From Lichenibacterium ramalinae (lineage in GTDB: Bacteria; Pseudomonadota; Alphaproteobacteria; Rhizobiales; Beijerinckiaceae), in contig NZ_QYBC01000012.1 of assembly GCF_004137085.1 (NCBI RefSeq), positions 1 through 64,000 on the forward strand: 64,000 bases of DNA, read 5' to 3'. A program made the translations under genes and the position numbers. This document shows, in pieces, positions 38,762 through 48,762 of this stretch (the first letter of the stretch is position 1; each line of letters opens with the position of its first letter). The notes beneath the pieces are model-generated. The model did no database searches. It saw only the letters and a list, made by a program, of their open reading frames with translations, and was not told the DNA's origin.

Positions 38762-38791
38762 GGATATGCGGATGCGAATATCCGCATATCC
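38762..38791. promoter_or_regulatory. Perfect 12-bp inverted repeat, VapBC-type operator
   Basis: GGATATGCGGAT (38762-38773) and ATCCGCATATCC (38780-38791) are exact reverse complements around a 6-base spacer. This A+T-richer palindrome lies 17 bp before the antitoxin start, the expected place for autoregulatory binding by an antitoxin-toxin complex. Confidence 0.7.
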
Positions 38792-38807
38792 GCCAGGGAA
38801 TATCCCC

Positions 38808-39008
38808 GTGCCGCTCTACATCCGCGACGATGCCGTGGCCGGGCTCGCCCGCGCCGTCCAGGCCGCTTCCGGCGCCCGCACCGTGACGGATGCGGTCCGG
38901 GCTGCGCTGGAGCGCGAGCGGGACCGCTTGAAGCAGAGCCTGCCACCCAGCGCCCGCCTCGGCAAGGCCCTGGCCCTGGCCGACGCGATCGGCGCCGACG
39001 CCCCGTGA
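38808..39008 (+). CDS. VapB-type antitoxin (Rv0623-like)
   Basis: A 66-residue antitoxin. VPLYIRDDAVAGLARAVQ followed by RTVTDAVRAALERERDRL matches the Rv0623-like VapB family, which starts with a short strand and a ribbon-helix-type DNA-binding unit; the C-terminal part (SARLGKALALADAIGADAP) is the toxin-binding tail. GTG 38808 is chosen because AGGGA lies ten bases upstream and known homologues begin at this strand. A perfect palindrome lies just upstream. The stop overlaps the toxin ATG. Confidence 0.75.
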   Translation: MPLYIRDDAVAGLARAVQAASGARTVTDAVRAALERERDRLKQSLPPSARLGKALALADAIGADAP

Positions 39009-39373
39009 TGCTCGACGCTTCCGCCATCGTCGCCATCCTGGCGCGGTGGCCGGGGTCGGACGCGCTGCTGGCGCGGCTCGACGCGCATGGCGGGCCGTTC
39101 CTGGCCACGCCCGTGGCGCTGCTCGATGCCGTGGCGGGGCTCGCCCGCGCCAAGGCGGGTGCCGGAACCGTCACGCCCGCGCTGCTCGGCGCGGCGCGCG
39201 ACGCCGTAGCGGAGTTCGCCGCCGCGCTGCCCTCGCGGGAGGTGCCGGTCTCGGCCGACCTCGGGCGCCGCGCCGCGGACCTGCTCGCGGCCGAGGGCGG
39301 CGACGCCGGACGGGCCCTCAGCCGGGCGGCGGCGCGGGCCTATCGCGTGCCGGTGCTGGAGCACGCGGGGTGA
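39008..39373 (+). CDS. VapC-like PIN-domain toxin, probably degenerate
   Basis: A 121-residue PIN-domain-like protein, ATG overlapping the antitoxin stop. The first catalytic Asp is present in MLDASAIVAIL, and the second acidic position (normally Glu in the LETALVIE-type helix) appears as Asp in LLDAVAGLARAK. The third acidic site, in the G-D-C-F-x-Y motif of active Rv0624-type toxins, is not preserved (GRALSRAAARAYRVPVL), and the C-terminal G-x-D-F-x-x-T-D end is missing because the protein stops at EHAG. Ribonuclease activity is therefore doubtful. Confidence 0.65.
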   Translation: MLDASAIVAILARWPGSDALLARLDAHGGPFLATPVALLDAVAGLARAKAGAGTVTPALLGAARDAVAEFAAALPSREVPVSADLGRRAADLLAAEGGDAGRALSRAAARAYRVPVLEHAG

Positions 39374-39422
39374 TGCGGGCGTGGGCGGATCGGGCTATGC
39401 TGGGACCTCGTGGAGATCTCCG

Positions 39423-41079
<1,657 letters not shown>

Positions 41080-41092
41080 GCCGACCCGCCCT

Positions 41093-41207
41093 CCTCCTCC
41101 CCGCGACGGGAGGAGGTGCCGACAGGCGGACGAGGGGACCCGACGCCTGTCGGACATCCCCTTCTCCGACTGCGATGGGCCACCTTCTCCCACGTGAGGG
41201 GAGAAGG
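41093..41207. repeat. Mosaic of three perfect hairpins (RIME-like intergenic element)
   Basis: Between ilvC and pdxY lie three exact inverted repeats in a row: CCTCCTCCC/GGGAGGAGG (41093-41101 with 41108-41116), CCGACAGGCG/CGCCTGTCGG (41119-41128 with 41144-41153) and CCTTCTCCC/GGGAGAAGG (41183-41191 with 41199-41207). The Pyr-rich and Pur-rich arms around a short CG-rich loop resemble the palindromic intergenic mosaic elements of Rhizobiales. It may also end ilvC transcription. Confidence 0.7.
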
Positions 41208-41224
41208 GCGAACCGGGACCGCCC

Positions 41225-42073
41225 ATGAACATCCTGTCCATCCAGTCCCACGTCGCCTACGGGCATGTCGGCAACGCCGCCGCCACCTTCCCCATCCAGC
41301 GGATGGGGCACGACGTGTGGCCCATCCACACGGTGCAGTTCTCCAACCACACCGGCTACGGTGCCTGGCGCGGACAGGTCTTCGACGCGGGGCTGATCGG
41401 CGACTGCGTGGCGGGCATCGCGGAGCGCGGCGCCCTCGCCCGGTGCGACGGGGTGCTGTCGGGCTACATGGGCTCGGCCGACACCGGCATCGCTATCCTC
41501 GACGCCGTGGCGCGGGTGCGCGAAGCCCATGCCGGCGCGCTCTATTGCTGCGATCCCGTCATCGGCGACGTCGGCCGCGGCGTGTTCGTGCGCCCCGGCA
41601 TCGCCGAGTTCATGCGCGACCGCGCCCTGCCGGCCGCCGACGTCGTCACCCCCAACCAGTTCGAACTCGAACTCCTCTGCGGCCAGGGGACGGGGACGCA
41701 AGCGGGCCTGCGCGCCGGCTTGGCGGCGCTGCATGCCAAGGGTCCCCGCGCCGTGCTGGTCACCTCCTACCTCGGCGACGCGACGCCCGACGACGCGCTC
41801 GACCTCGTCGCCTCGGACGGCAGCCGGGCGTGGCGCATCCGCACGCCGAAGCTGGCCCTTTCGGTCAACGGCGCCGGCGACGCCATCGCGGCCCTGTTCT
41901 TCGTGACCTATCTGGCCCGCCGCTCCGTGCCCGACGCGCTGTCGCATGCCGCCTCGGCGGTGTTCGGCCTGCTCTCGGCGACGCTGGAGGCCGGCACGCG
42001 CGAACTCGCGCTCGTGGCGGCCCAGGACGAGTTCGTGCGCCCCTCCCGCGTCTTCACGCCCGAACCGCTCTGA
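41225..42073 (+). CDS. pdxY: Pyridoxal kinase
   Basis: A 282-residue pyridoxal kinase of the PdxY type, which phosphorylates pyridoxal to PLP in the salvage route. [19 protein letters not shown] is the characteristic start, [12 protein letters not shown] follows, VSGYMG-type [29 protein letters not shown] and the anion-hole/catalytic-base motif [13 protein letters not shown] with Asp219. The PLP product serves SerC and other enzymes. Starts at ATG 41225 directly after the hairpin mosaic. Confidence 0.94.
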   Translation: MNILSIQSHVAYGHVGNAAATFPIQRMGHDVWPIHTVQFSNHTGYGAWRGQVFDAGLIGDCVAGIAERGALARCDGVLSGYMGSADTGIAILDAVARVREAHAGALYCCDPVIGDVGRGVFVRPGIAEFMRDRALPAADVVTPNQFELELLCGQGTGTQAGLRAGLAALHAKGPRAVLVTSYLGDATPDDALDLVASDGSRAWRIRTPKLALSVNGAGDAIAALFFVTYLARRSVPDALSHAASAVFGLLSATLEAGTRELALVAAQDEFVRPSRVFTPEPL

Positions 42074-42169
42074 CGGCGCCGCGTGGCGGGGCTTTCTGCC
42101 GGCTCCGGGGAACACCTGCCCGTCGTGGCGATTGTCAGGGCGCATTTCCGGAACTCGAGGAGACCTCCC

Positions 42170-42697
42170 ATGGCCACGCAGGTGACCGACACCAATCCCG
42201 CGTCCCTCAACACGCCCAACGATCTCGGCGACAACGGCCGCCAGGCGGTGGCCGATTCGGTCAACAAGCTCGTCGCCGACGCCTTCGTGCTCTACACCAA
42301 GACCAAGAACTTCCACTGGCACATGACGGGCCCGCACTTCCGGGACTACCACCTGATGCTCGACGAGCAGTCCGAGCAGATCTTCGCCAGCACCGACCCG
42401 CTGGCCGAGCGGGTGCGCAAGCTCGGCAAGCGCACCGTCCATTCCATGGCCGAGATGGTCAAGATCGCCCATCTCGAGGAGAACAATGCCGACTTCATCC
42501 CGCCGCTCGACATGCTCGGCGAGCTGATGTCGGACAACAAGAAGATGGCGGCGGCGATGCGCGAGACCCACAAGGTCTGCGACGAGCACGAGGATGTGGC
42601 GACCGCCAGCCTGCTCGAGAACTACATCGACGAGACCGAGCGCCGCACCTGGTTCCTGTTCGAAGCCATGCAGGGCGCGGACGAGAGCGGCCACTGA
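42170..42697 (+). CDS. dps: Dps family DNA-protecting ferritin-like protein
   Basis: A 175-residue Dps protein, forming dodecamers that store iron and guard DNA under stress. The ferroxidase ligands are in TKTKNFHWHMTGPHFRDYHLMLDEQSE (two blocks; His49/His51, Asp, Glu), and the second and fourth helices follow (KLGKRTVHSMAEMVKIA; LLENYIDETERRTWFLFEA). The N-terminal 20 residues are flexible and could mediate contacts. GAGGAGA lies before the ATG. No OxyR-type site recognised in the 96-bp gap upstream. Confidence 0.93.
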   Translation: MATQVTDTNPASLNTPNDLGDNGRQAVADSVNKLVADAFVLYTKTKNFHWHMTGPHFRDYHLMLDEQSEQIFASTDPLAERVRKLGKRTVHSMAEMVKIAHLEENNADFIPPLDMLGELMSDNKKMAAAMRETHKVCDEHEDVATASLLENYIDETERRTWFLFEAMQGADESGH

Positions 42698-42795
42698 GGC
42701 GCTTGCGCCCGCTGGACGGGGGGCGGGGTCGCCGCCTCCCGCCCCGGGCGACCGGGCGCATGGTGCCGCGCCGCGATCCGGGCTAGTCTCGCGCC

Positions 42796-43674
42796 ATGCG
42801 ACGCCGCTTCCACACCCTCGACGTCTTCACCGACCGGCCGCTGAGCGGCAACCCCCTCGCCGTGGTCCACGACGCGCAGGGGCTCGACGCGGCCCGCATG
42901 CAGGCGGTGGCCCGCGAGTTCAACCTGTCGGAGACGGTCTTCCTGCTGGAGCCGCGGGACCCGGTGAACTCCGCCCGCATCCGCATCTTCACGCCCGCGC
43001 GCGAGCTGCCCTTCGCGGGCCACCCCACGGTGGGGACCGCCGTGTTGCTGGCCGAACTGCGCGCGCCCGAGATCGTGGCCCGCCAGGACCTCGCCCTCGT
43101 CATCGAGGAGGAGGTGGGCCTCGTTCAGTGCACGGCGCGCCGCGCCAGGGGCCGGCCCTATGCCGAGTTTCTCCTGCCGCGGCTGCCCGAGGCCTGCGGC
43201 ACGCCGATGCCCGACGCGGATCTGGCGGCGTCGCTGTCGCTCGATGCGGCCGAGATCGGCTTCGACCGCCACCGTCCGCTGATGCTCACGGCAGGCGTGC
43301 CGTTCACGACGGTGCCGCTGGCCTCGCCCGAGGCGGTCGACCGGGCCAGCCCCGACGCCGGCCGTTGGCCGTCGGATCTCCGCACCTACGTCTACGCGCG
43401 CTCCGGCGCGGGCTTTCACGCCCGCATGTTCGCGGCCGGCCTCGGCATCGCCGAGGACCCCGCGACGGGTTCGGCCGCCGCCGCCTTCGCCGGAGCCGTG
43501 ATGGCCTTCGACGCGCCGCCCGACGGCGAGCATGCGATCGAGATCCGGCAAGGCGTCGCCATGGGCCGGCCCAGCCTCATCGTGCTGGGGCTGGATGTCG
43601 CGGGCGGCGCGCTCGTGGCGGCGACGATCGGCGGCGGCGCCGTGATCGTCTCCGAAGGGACGATCGACCTGTGA
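42796..43674 (+). CDS. PhzF family isomerase-like protein
   Basis: A 292-residue PhzF/diaminopimelate-epimerase-fold protein. Conserved motifs: FTDRPLSGNPLAVV, FNLSETVFLLEP with the catalytic Glu46, ARELPFAGHPTVGTA, and the second-domain EDPATGSAAAAFAG. PhzF isomerises a dihydroanthranilate in phenazine synthesis, but most family members, like this one without phz neighbours, have unknown substrates. Its stop overlaps the GTG start of the NUDIX gene as GTGA, so the pair is translationally coupled. Confidence 0.92.
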   Translation: MRRRFHTLDVFTDRPLSGNPLAVVHDAQGLDAARMQAVAREFNLSETVFLLEPRDPVNSARIRIFTPARELPFAGHPTVGTAVLLAELRAPEIVARQDLALVIEEEVGLVQCTARRARGRPYAEFLLPRLPEACGTPMPDADLAASLSLDAAEIGFDRHRPLMLTAGVPFTTVPLASPEAVDRASPDAGRWPSDLRTYVYARSGAGFHARMFAAGLGIAEDPATGSAAAAFAGAVMAFDAPPDGEHAIEIRQGVAMGRPSLIVLGLDVAGGALVAATIGGGAVIVSEGTIDL

Positions 43675-44405
43675 CGGTGGGTGCGCCCGCCGGCCCGCAG
43701 GAGGTCGTGGAGGTCGACGCCGTCGACTGTGCCTTCGAGCCCCGCCGCTGGGACTTCGCCGAGGCCCGGTCCGCCGAGATCGCCGCCCACTGGGCCGAGG
43801 CCTTGCGACGCAAGCCCCGCATGTTCGACGGCCGGGTGCTGCTGATGCATCGCGGTGCGGTCGAGGTGGAGGCAGATGGCCGGCGCGTGTTCCGCGGCGC
43901 CTATCTCGAGACCAGCTTCAGCGCCTTCCTGTTCTGGCGCGACATCGGCCTGCCGCCCGCCGGGGTGCGCAACGGCTTCGGCATGGCCTGCCTGTCATCG
44001 GCCGATGGCGCCTTCGTGCTCGGCGAGATGGGGCACCACACCGCCAATGCCGGTGCCATCTACTTCGCATCCGGCACGCCCGACCCCGGCGACGTTCGGG
44101 ACGGCCGCGTCGACATCGAGGGCAGCATCCGGCGCGAACTCCGCGAGGAGACGGGGCTCGACGCCGCGACGCTGAGCCTCGATCCCGGACTGACGTTGGT
44201 GATGGATGGCTGCCGCGTCGGCTTCATGAAGCGCGTCCGTTCGGCCGAGACGGCCGAGGCCCTGGTGGCCCGCATCGGTGCTTTCCTGGCGCGTGACCCC
44301 GAGCCGGAGCTCGCCCGCATGCATGTCGTTGCCACCGCGGCCGAGATCGGCCCGGCCGTGCAGGTGTCGGCCGCCACCTATCTCAGGGCCAAGCTGCCCG
44401 CCTGA
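43671..44405 (+). CDS. NUDIX hydrolase-like protein
   Basis: A 244-residue NUDIX protein. The catalytic helix is recognisable as IRRELREETGLD (about 153-164), matching the REUXEEXGU half of the Nudix box; the preceding Gly/Glu half is atypical (RDGRVDIEGS). The N-terminal 100 residues (RVLLMHRGAVEVEADGRRVF, then GAYLETSFSAFLFWRD) are an additional domain seen in some fungal/alphaproteobacterial NUDIX proteins. It probably hydrolyses a nucleoside diphosphate derivative. Start GTG 43671, coupled to the PhzF gene. Confidence 0.8.
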   Translation: MTVGAPAGPQEVVEVDAVDCAFEPRRWDFAEARSAEIAAHWAEALRRKPRMFDGRVLLMHRGAVEVEADGRRVFRGAYLETSFSAFLFWRDIGLPPAGVRNGFGMACLSSADGAFVLGEMGHHTANAGAIYFASGTPDPGDVRDGRVDIEGSIRRELREETGLDAATLSLDPGLTLVMDGCRVGFMKRVRSAETAEALVARIGAFLARDPEPELARMHVVATAAEIGPAVQVSAATYLRAKLPA

Positions 44406-44605
44406 CGAGCGTGGCCGCCGGGGCCGGCGGCGCGGGCCTGCGACGCGCGCCAGATCATCGGCCTCGGTCCAAGCTGCGCCGCGACGACGGCCCGACAGGC
44501 TCGGGCCCGGCCGACAACCATCCCTGCCAGGACCGACATCATGCCGATCTCCGCGCCCGCTGCCCAACCGTCCCGCAGTCCCACCCGCGCCGGAGGGATC
44601 GGCGC

Positions 44606-46015
44606 TTGACGGGCCGGGCGTCGAAACCGGGCCGGAAGGTGCCGAGCCTCGCCATCCTGGGCGGCGGCTTCACCGGCGCCGCGCTGGCGATCCACGCGGC
44701 CAGCGCCGCTCGAGCCCCGCTGGCGATCGACATCGTCGAGCCGGCGGAACGGCTCGGCCGCGGCGCCGCCTACGGCACGGTGGATCCCGTGCATCGCATC
44801 AACGTGCCGTCCCACCGCATGAGCCTCTTCGCCGACGTGCCGGACCACTTCACCCGCTGGCTCTTCGCGCGCGGCGTCCTGCCCGATCCGGCCAGCACGG
44901 ACGGGCGCGGGGACCACTATGTGTCCCGCGCGGCTTTCGGCGCCTATGTGGCGGACAGCCTCGACGGCGCGCTGGCGCAGGCGGGGCCGGAAGTCGTGCT
45001 CCGGCACCGCCGGGCCCGGGCCGTCTCGGTCTCCCGCGACGGCCGGGGCTGGCGCGTGGCGCTCGACGGCGGCGAAAGGCTGGCGGCGGACGCCGTGGCT
45101 CTGTGTACCGGCCATGCCGCGCCGGCCCTGCCCTGCCCGGTCTCGGCGGCGGCCCGGGCCCATCCGGGTTTCGTCGCCGACCCGTGGCGCCCCGACGCCC
45201 TGGTGGCCGTCCACCGGGATGCGGCCGTGCTGGTCGTCGGCACCGGCCTGACGATGCTGGACGTGATCGCTTCGCTCGACCGCATCGGGCACCGCGGCGC
45301 CGTGCTCGCCGTCTCGCGCCATGGCCTGCTGGCGCGGCCACAGGGCGCCTTCCCGGACGGATTCGACCCCTTCGCCGGTGCCCCGGTGCCGCGCACCGCG
45401 CTCGACCTGCTCGCCCTCTTGCGACGCGGCCTGCGCCAGCTGGACCCCGATGTCGGCTGGCAGGAGGTGGTGGACGCCTTCCGCTTCCGCCTGCCGCCGC
45501 TGTGGTCGGCGCTGCCGCCGCGGGAGCAGCGCCGCGTGCAGCGCCGCCTCCTGCCATTCTGGGAGGTCCACCGCTTCCGGGCCGCGCCGCAGCCCTTCGC
45601 CCTGGCGACCGCGTGGCGCGACGGCGGCCGGCTCACGGTGCTGCGGGCGGCCTTGGTCGGCCTCGACGCCGACACTGCTCTCGACGCCGCCCTGGACCGC
45701 CCCGGGACGGGTGTGGAGCGCCGGAGCTTCGACGCCGTCGTTCTGTGCACGGGCCCGGCGAATGCGCTGCGCTCCGACCCGCTGGTGCGGGACGTCGTGG
45801 ACCGAGGCCTGGCGCAGCCGGATGGCGTCGGGCTCGGCCTCGCCGTCGATGGTGAGAGCCAGCTCGTCGACGCTCATGGTCGGGCCGAAGCGCGGTTGCG
45901 GGCCTTCGGGCCGCTGACGCGGGGCAGTTTCGGCGAGATGACCGGCCAGCCCGACATCGTGCGCCACGTCGCCCGTACCGTGCCGGGCCTGCTCGAAGCC
46001 CTGGCGGACGCCTGA
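44606..46015 (+). CDS. FAD/NAD(P)-binding protein (NAD_binding_9-like)
   Basis: A 469-residue flavoprotein-like oxidoreductase. LAILGGGFTGAALAIHAA is the dinucleotide-binding motif (about 15-32), followed by DIVEPAERLGRGAAYGTVDPVHRINVPSHRMSLF (two blocks), typical of FAD-NAD(P)-binding domain proteins (HpaM-like/NAD_binding_9). A second Rossmann VLVVGTGLTMLDVIASL occurs near 211-227. Function unknown. No suitable ATG; TTG 44606 has CGGAGGGA upstream. The TTG overlaps the stop of a 22-codon ATG frame (44541-44609), which might act as a leader. The 200 bp before the TTG show no other feature. Confidence 0.8.
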   Translation: MTGRASKPGRKVPSLAILGGGFTGAALAIHAASAARAPLAIDIVEPAERLGRGAAYGTVDPVHRINVPSHRMSLFADVPDHFTRWLFARGVLPDPASTDGRGDHYVSRAAFGAYVADSLDGALAQAGPEVVLRHRRARAVSVSRDGRGWRVALDGGERLAADAVALCTGHAAPALPCPVSAAARAHPGFVADPWRPDALVAVHRDAAVLVVGTGLTMLDVIASLDRIGHRGAVLAVSRHGLLARPQGAFPDGFDPFAGAPVPRTALDLLALLRRGLRQLDPDVGWQEVVDAFRFRLPPLWSALPPREQRRVQRRLLPFWEVHRFRAAPQPFALATAWRDGGRLTVLRAALVGLDADTALDAALDRPGTGVERRSFDAVVLCTGPANALRSDPLVRDVVDRGLAQPDGVGLGLAVDGESQLVDAHGRAEARLRAFGPLTRGSFGEMTGQPDIVRHVARTVPGLLEALADA

Positions 46016-46048
46016 GCGCCGCCTGTTTCACGTGAGCCAGGGTCCCCG

Positions 46049-46474
46049 TCAGGGCGCGGCGTTGCGGGCCATGAAGGAGGCGGCGTCGCCATCGGCCGGG
46101 TTCACGAAGGTCACGTCGTCCGGTGCGCGGCGCGGCGTGTCGATGGCGAGGAACACCACCGGATGCTCGTGCAGCTCCGGCATGGCATGGACGGTGTCGC
46201 GGTCGAAGACGAGGAGCTGGCCCGGCGCGAAGGGGGCCGCCCGGCTCGCGTCCCCCATCCAGAACGTCCCCCGGCCCGACAGGACGTAGAGGTACTCGTC
46301 GCAGCCGCGGTGGGAATGCGCCGGCACGGGCCGATAGGTACGGAACACCCGCGCGCTGCCGGAGGGCCGGTCCGTGATGTAATGGTCGGCGAGCAGCGTC
46401 GCGGCGCTCTCCGGCAGGCTCGCGGCGAGCGCGAGCACGTCGAAGCGCCCGCCCGCCTGTCCGTCACTGGTCAT
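46049..46474 (-). CDS. Cupin domain protein
   Basis: A 141-residue single cupin. Motif 1 is HSHRGCDEYLYVLSGRGTFWMGD (the G(X)5HXH(X)3-4E pattern, with His-x-His and Glu) and motif 2 PGQLLVFDRDTVHAMPELH. It likely binds a metal; small cupins of this kind serve as sensors, isomerases or dioxygenases, and nothing nearby decides which. It precedes the dehydrogenase/arginase group's left end, all on the minus strand, 40 bp from the dehydrogenase stop. Confidence 0.85.
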   Translation of the reverse strand: MTSDGQAGGRFDVLALAASLPESAATLLADHYITDRPSGSARVFRTYRPVPAHSHRGCDEYLYVLSGRGTFWMGDASRAAPFAPGQLLVFDRDTVHAMPELHEHPVVFLAIDTPRRAPDDVTFVNPADGDAASFMARNAAP

Positions 46475-46514
46475 GGCCGTTCCCTCGATCCCGAGCCTCG
46501 GCAGGCCCGTCTCG

Positions 46515-47528
46515 TCATGCTCGGATGTCGAGGCAGATCTTGCCGAAATGCGCCCCGCTCCCCTGGAGGCGGAAGGCCTCGGCGAGGTCCCCGAGCGGGA
46601 AGCTGCGGTCGATGACGGGCTTGAGGCCGATCGCCTCGATGCCGCGTACGAAGTCCTGCTGCTCGCGGCGGCTGCCCACGATGAGGCCCTGGAGCCGGGC
46701 CTGCTTCAGCATGAAGGGTCCGGTCGGCACCGGGCCGGCGTAGCCCGTCAGCACGCCGATGAGCGCGATATGGCCGCCGACGCGCACGGCCGCGATGGAT
46801 TGCGGCAGCGTGCCGGGTCCGCCGACCTCGATGACGTGGTCAACACCGCGCCCGCCCGTCCAGTCCCACACGCGCCGGCCCCACTCGGGGTCCTGCCGGT
46901 AGTTGATGGTGTGGTCGGCGCCAAGCCCACGCACCCGCTCGAGCTTCTCGTCCGACGAGGAAGTGACGACGACGGTGGCGCCCATGGCCTTGGCGATCTG
47001 CAGGGCGAAGATCGAGACGCCGCCCGTGCCCAGCACCAGGACGGTGTCGCCGGCCTTGAGCCCGCCGTCGACCACCAGGGCCCGCCAGGCCGTCAGGCCC
47101 GCCGTGGTGAGGGTCGCGGCCTCGGCATGGCTGAAGCCCTTCGGCGCCCGCGTGAAGGCGGTCGCCGGCAGCGTCACGGCTTCCCGGGCGAAACCGTCGA
47201 CGCCGTCGCCCGGCACGGTGGCGAAATCCGCGATGGTGGCGGGACCGTCGGCCCAGGTCGGGAAGAAGCACGACACCACGGAGTCACCCGTCGCGACGTC
47301 GGTCACGCCGGTGCCGACCGCCTCGACCACCCCGGCGCCGTCCGACATCGGGATGCGACCGTCGGCCTGCCAGCCGGGGCGGCTCGCCACGCCGTAGTCG
47401 TGGTAGTTCAACGAGGAGGCGTGCAGCCGGACGCGGATCTCGCCCGGACCCGGGTCCTTCGGGGACTCCATGTCGACGAGCTGGAGGTTGTCGAGGCCGC
47501 CGGGCGACCGCAGACGAATGGCTTTCAT
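46515..47528 (-). CDS. Zinc-type/quinone-oxidoreductase-like medium-chain dehydrogenase
   Basis: A 337-residue MDR superfamily enzyme. MKAIRLRSPGG start, LHASSLNYHDYGVASRPG, SDGAGVVEAVGTGV, and Rossmann VLVLGTGGVSIFALQIAKAMGA (two blocks) are present. The cysteine cluster of the structural zinc lobe and the classical catalytic zinc Cys/His/Glu set are not evident, so it behaves more like a zinc-independent quinone reductase or enoyl reductase. ATG 47528 is preferred. It is 71 bp downstream of arginase on the same strand. Confidence 0.87.
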   Translation of the reverse strand: MKAIRLRSPGGLDNLQLVDMESPKDPGPGEIRVRLHASSLNYHDYGVASRPGWQADGRIPMSDGAGVVEAVGTGVTDVATGDSVVSCFFPTWADGPATIADFATVPGDGVDGFAREAVTLPATAFTRAPKGFSHAEAATLTTAGLTAWRALVVDGGLKAGDTVLVLGTGGVSIFALQIAKAMGATVVVTSSSDEKLERVRGLGADHTINYRQDPEWGRRVWDWTGGRGVDHVIEVGGPGTLPQSIAAVRVGGHIALIGVLTGYAGPVPTGPFMLKQARLQGLIVGSRREQQDFVRGIEAIGLKPVIDRSFPLGDLAEAFRLQGSGAHFGKICLDIRA

Positions 47529-47599
47529 GGGACTCGTTCCCGCATGTGAGGATCGAGACCTCGAAGCGCCGGACCCCGGCGCTGGTTCCCTCCCCTGGG

Positions 47600-48580
47600 T
47601 CAGAAGGCGGGGGCGGCCGCGGTGGCGCGGTCCATGACCTGGCGGCCGAAGAGGCTCGCGACGAGGTCGACCAGGATGAGGGCGCTGCGGCCGCGGTCGT
47701 CGAGGAAGGGGTTGAGCTCGACGACGTCGAGCGAGCCCATCAGCCCGGAATCGTGGATCATCTCCATGATGAGATGGGCTTCGCGGTAGGTGGCGCCGCC
47801 CGGCACCGTGGTGCCGACGCCCGGCGCCAGCGACGGGTCGAGGAAATCGACGTCGAGGCTGACGTGCAGCCAGCCGCCCGCCGCCTTCACCCGGTCGAGG
47901 ATGCGGCGCAGCGGCACCGCCACGCCCCATTCGTCGATGTGGCGCATGTCGACGACGTGGACCCCGCGCCGGTTCAGCAGGGCGCGCTCGCCGCGGTCGA
48001 CCGAGCGGATGCCGAAGAGGTGGACGTGGTCGGGCGAGACCCGCGGACCCGGCGCGCCGCCGCCGAAGACGCCTTCGAGGCCCGGCTCGCCGCAGAGCGC
48101 GGCGAGCGGCATGCCGTGCATGTTGCCCGAGGGGGACGTTTCGGGCGTGTTGAAATCCGCGTGGGCGTCGAGCCAGATCACGAAGAGCTCCCGGCCGCTC
48201 TCGCGGCAATGGCGGGCGACGCCGTCGACCGAGCCCATCGACAGGCTGTGGTCGCCGCCCAGCACGACGGGCACTTCGCCGTCGCGCAGGCATTGCGCGA
48301 CCCGGTCGGCGATCGCCGCCGTCCAGGCCGCGACCTCGCCGAAGCGCCGCAGGGTCGGGGACGAGGCGGCAACGGTGCCGGCCGCCAACTCCGGCATCAG
48401 GTCCCCATGGTCGCGCAGGCTGCAGCCGAGTTCCGCGAGGGCGGCGCCGAGACCCGCCGTGCGCAGCGAGGCCGGCCCCATCAGGCATCCGGCCTGGTGC
48501 GTCCCGGCCTGGACCGGCACGCCCAGCAGCGCGACGGGGCCGCGGGGTGCGGCGGGCCGTTCGGAATGGATGTGGTTCAT
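47600..48580 (-). CDS. rocF: Arginase
   Basis: Arginase hydrolyses arginine to ornithine and urea with a binuclear Mn centre. The 326-residue product has metal motifs GGDHSLSMGS (His111), WLDAHADFNT (138-142) and SLDVDFLDPS (Asp243, Asp245), with the SGNMHGMPLA segment that binds the arginine alpha-groups and distinguishes arginase from agmatinase. Start ATG 48580 (MNHIHSERP); longer open frame upstream is excluded. Divergent from the GGDEF-EAL gene across about 180 bp. Confidence 0.93.
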   Translation of the reverse strand: MNHIHSERPAAPRGPVALLGVPVQAGTHQAGCLMGPASLRTAGLGAALAELGCSLRDHGDLMPELAAGTVAASSPTLRRFGEVAAWTAAIADRVAQCLRDGEVPVVLGGDHSLSMGSVDGVARHCRESGRELFVIWLDAHADFNTPETSPSGNMHGMPLAALCGEPGLEGVFGGGAPGPRVSPDHVHLFGIRSVDRGERALLNRRGVHVVDMRHIDEWGVAVPLRRILDRVKAAGGWLHVSLDVDFLDPSLAPGVGTTVPGGATYREAHLIMEMIHDSGLMGSLDVVELNPFLDDRGRSALILVDLVASLFGRQVMDRATAAAPAF

Positions 48581-48762
48581 GGGACAGCCTCCGCAGCCGC
48601 GCGCGCGGCCGGCGCCCCGGCATAGACCACAAGGGTCCGGCACAGAAGCCGCGGCTTCGCGGGCGCTCGGCAGCCGCGCCGACACCTCCCCGATGGCGTG
48701 GTTTCGGCTTTCCGCAGCGTGACGCTTTCGCGACGCCAGTCTTAGCGCGCCCTTCGTATCTG

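Noticed and set aside
38752-38807. Upstream in-frame ATGs as vapB starts
   Set aside because: They would place the operator palindrome inside the coding region and give an N-terminus unlike Rv0623-type antitoxins; GTG 38808 with AGGGA fits better.
35983-39174. A minus-strand open frame of over 1000 codons across hemJ to vapC
   Set aside because: It lies antisense to four recognisable genes and has low-complexity composition, so it is a shadow frame.
41093-41207. Hairpin cluster considered as a tRNA or small RNA
   Set aside because: No cloverleaf, no CCA-side or T-loop consensus; three independent perfect palindromes fit an intergenic repeat better.
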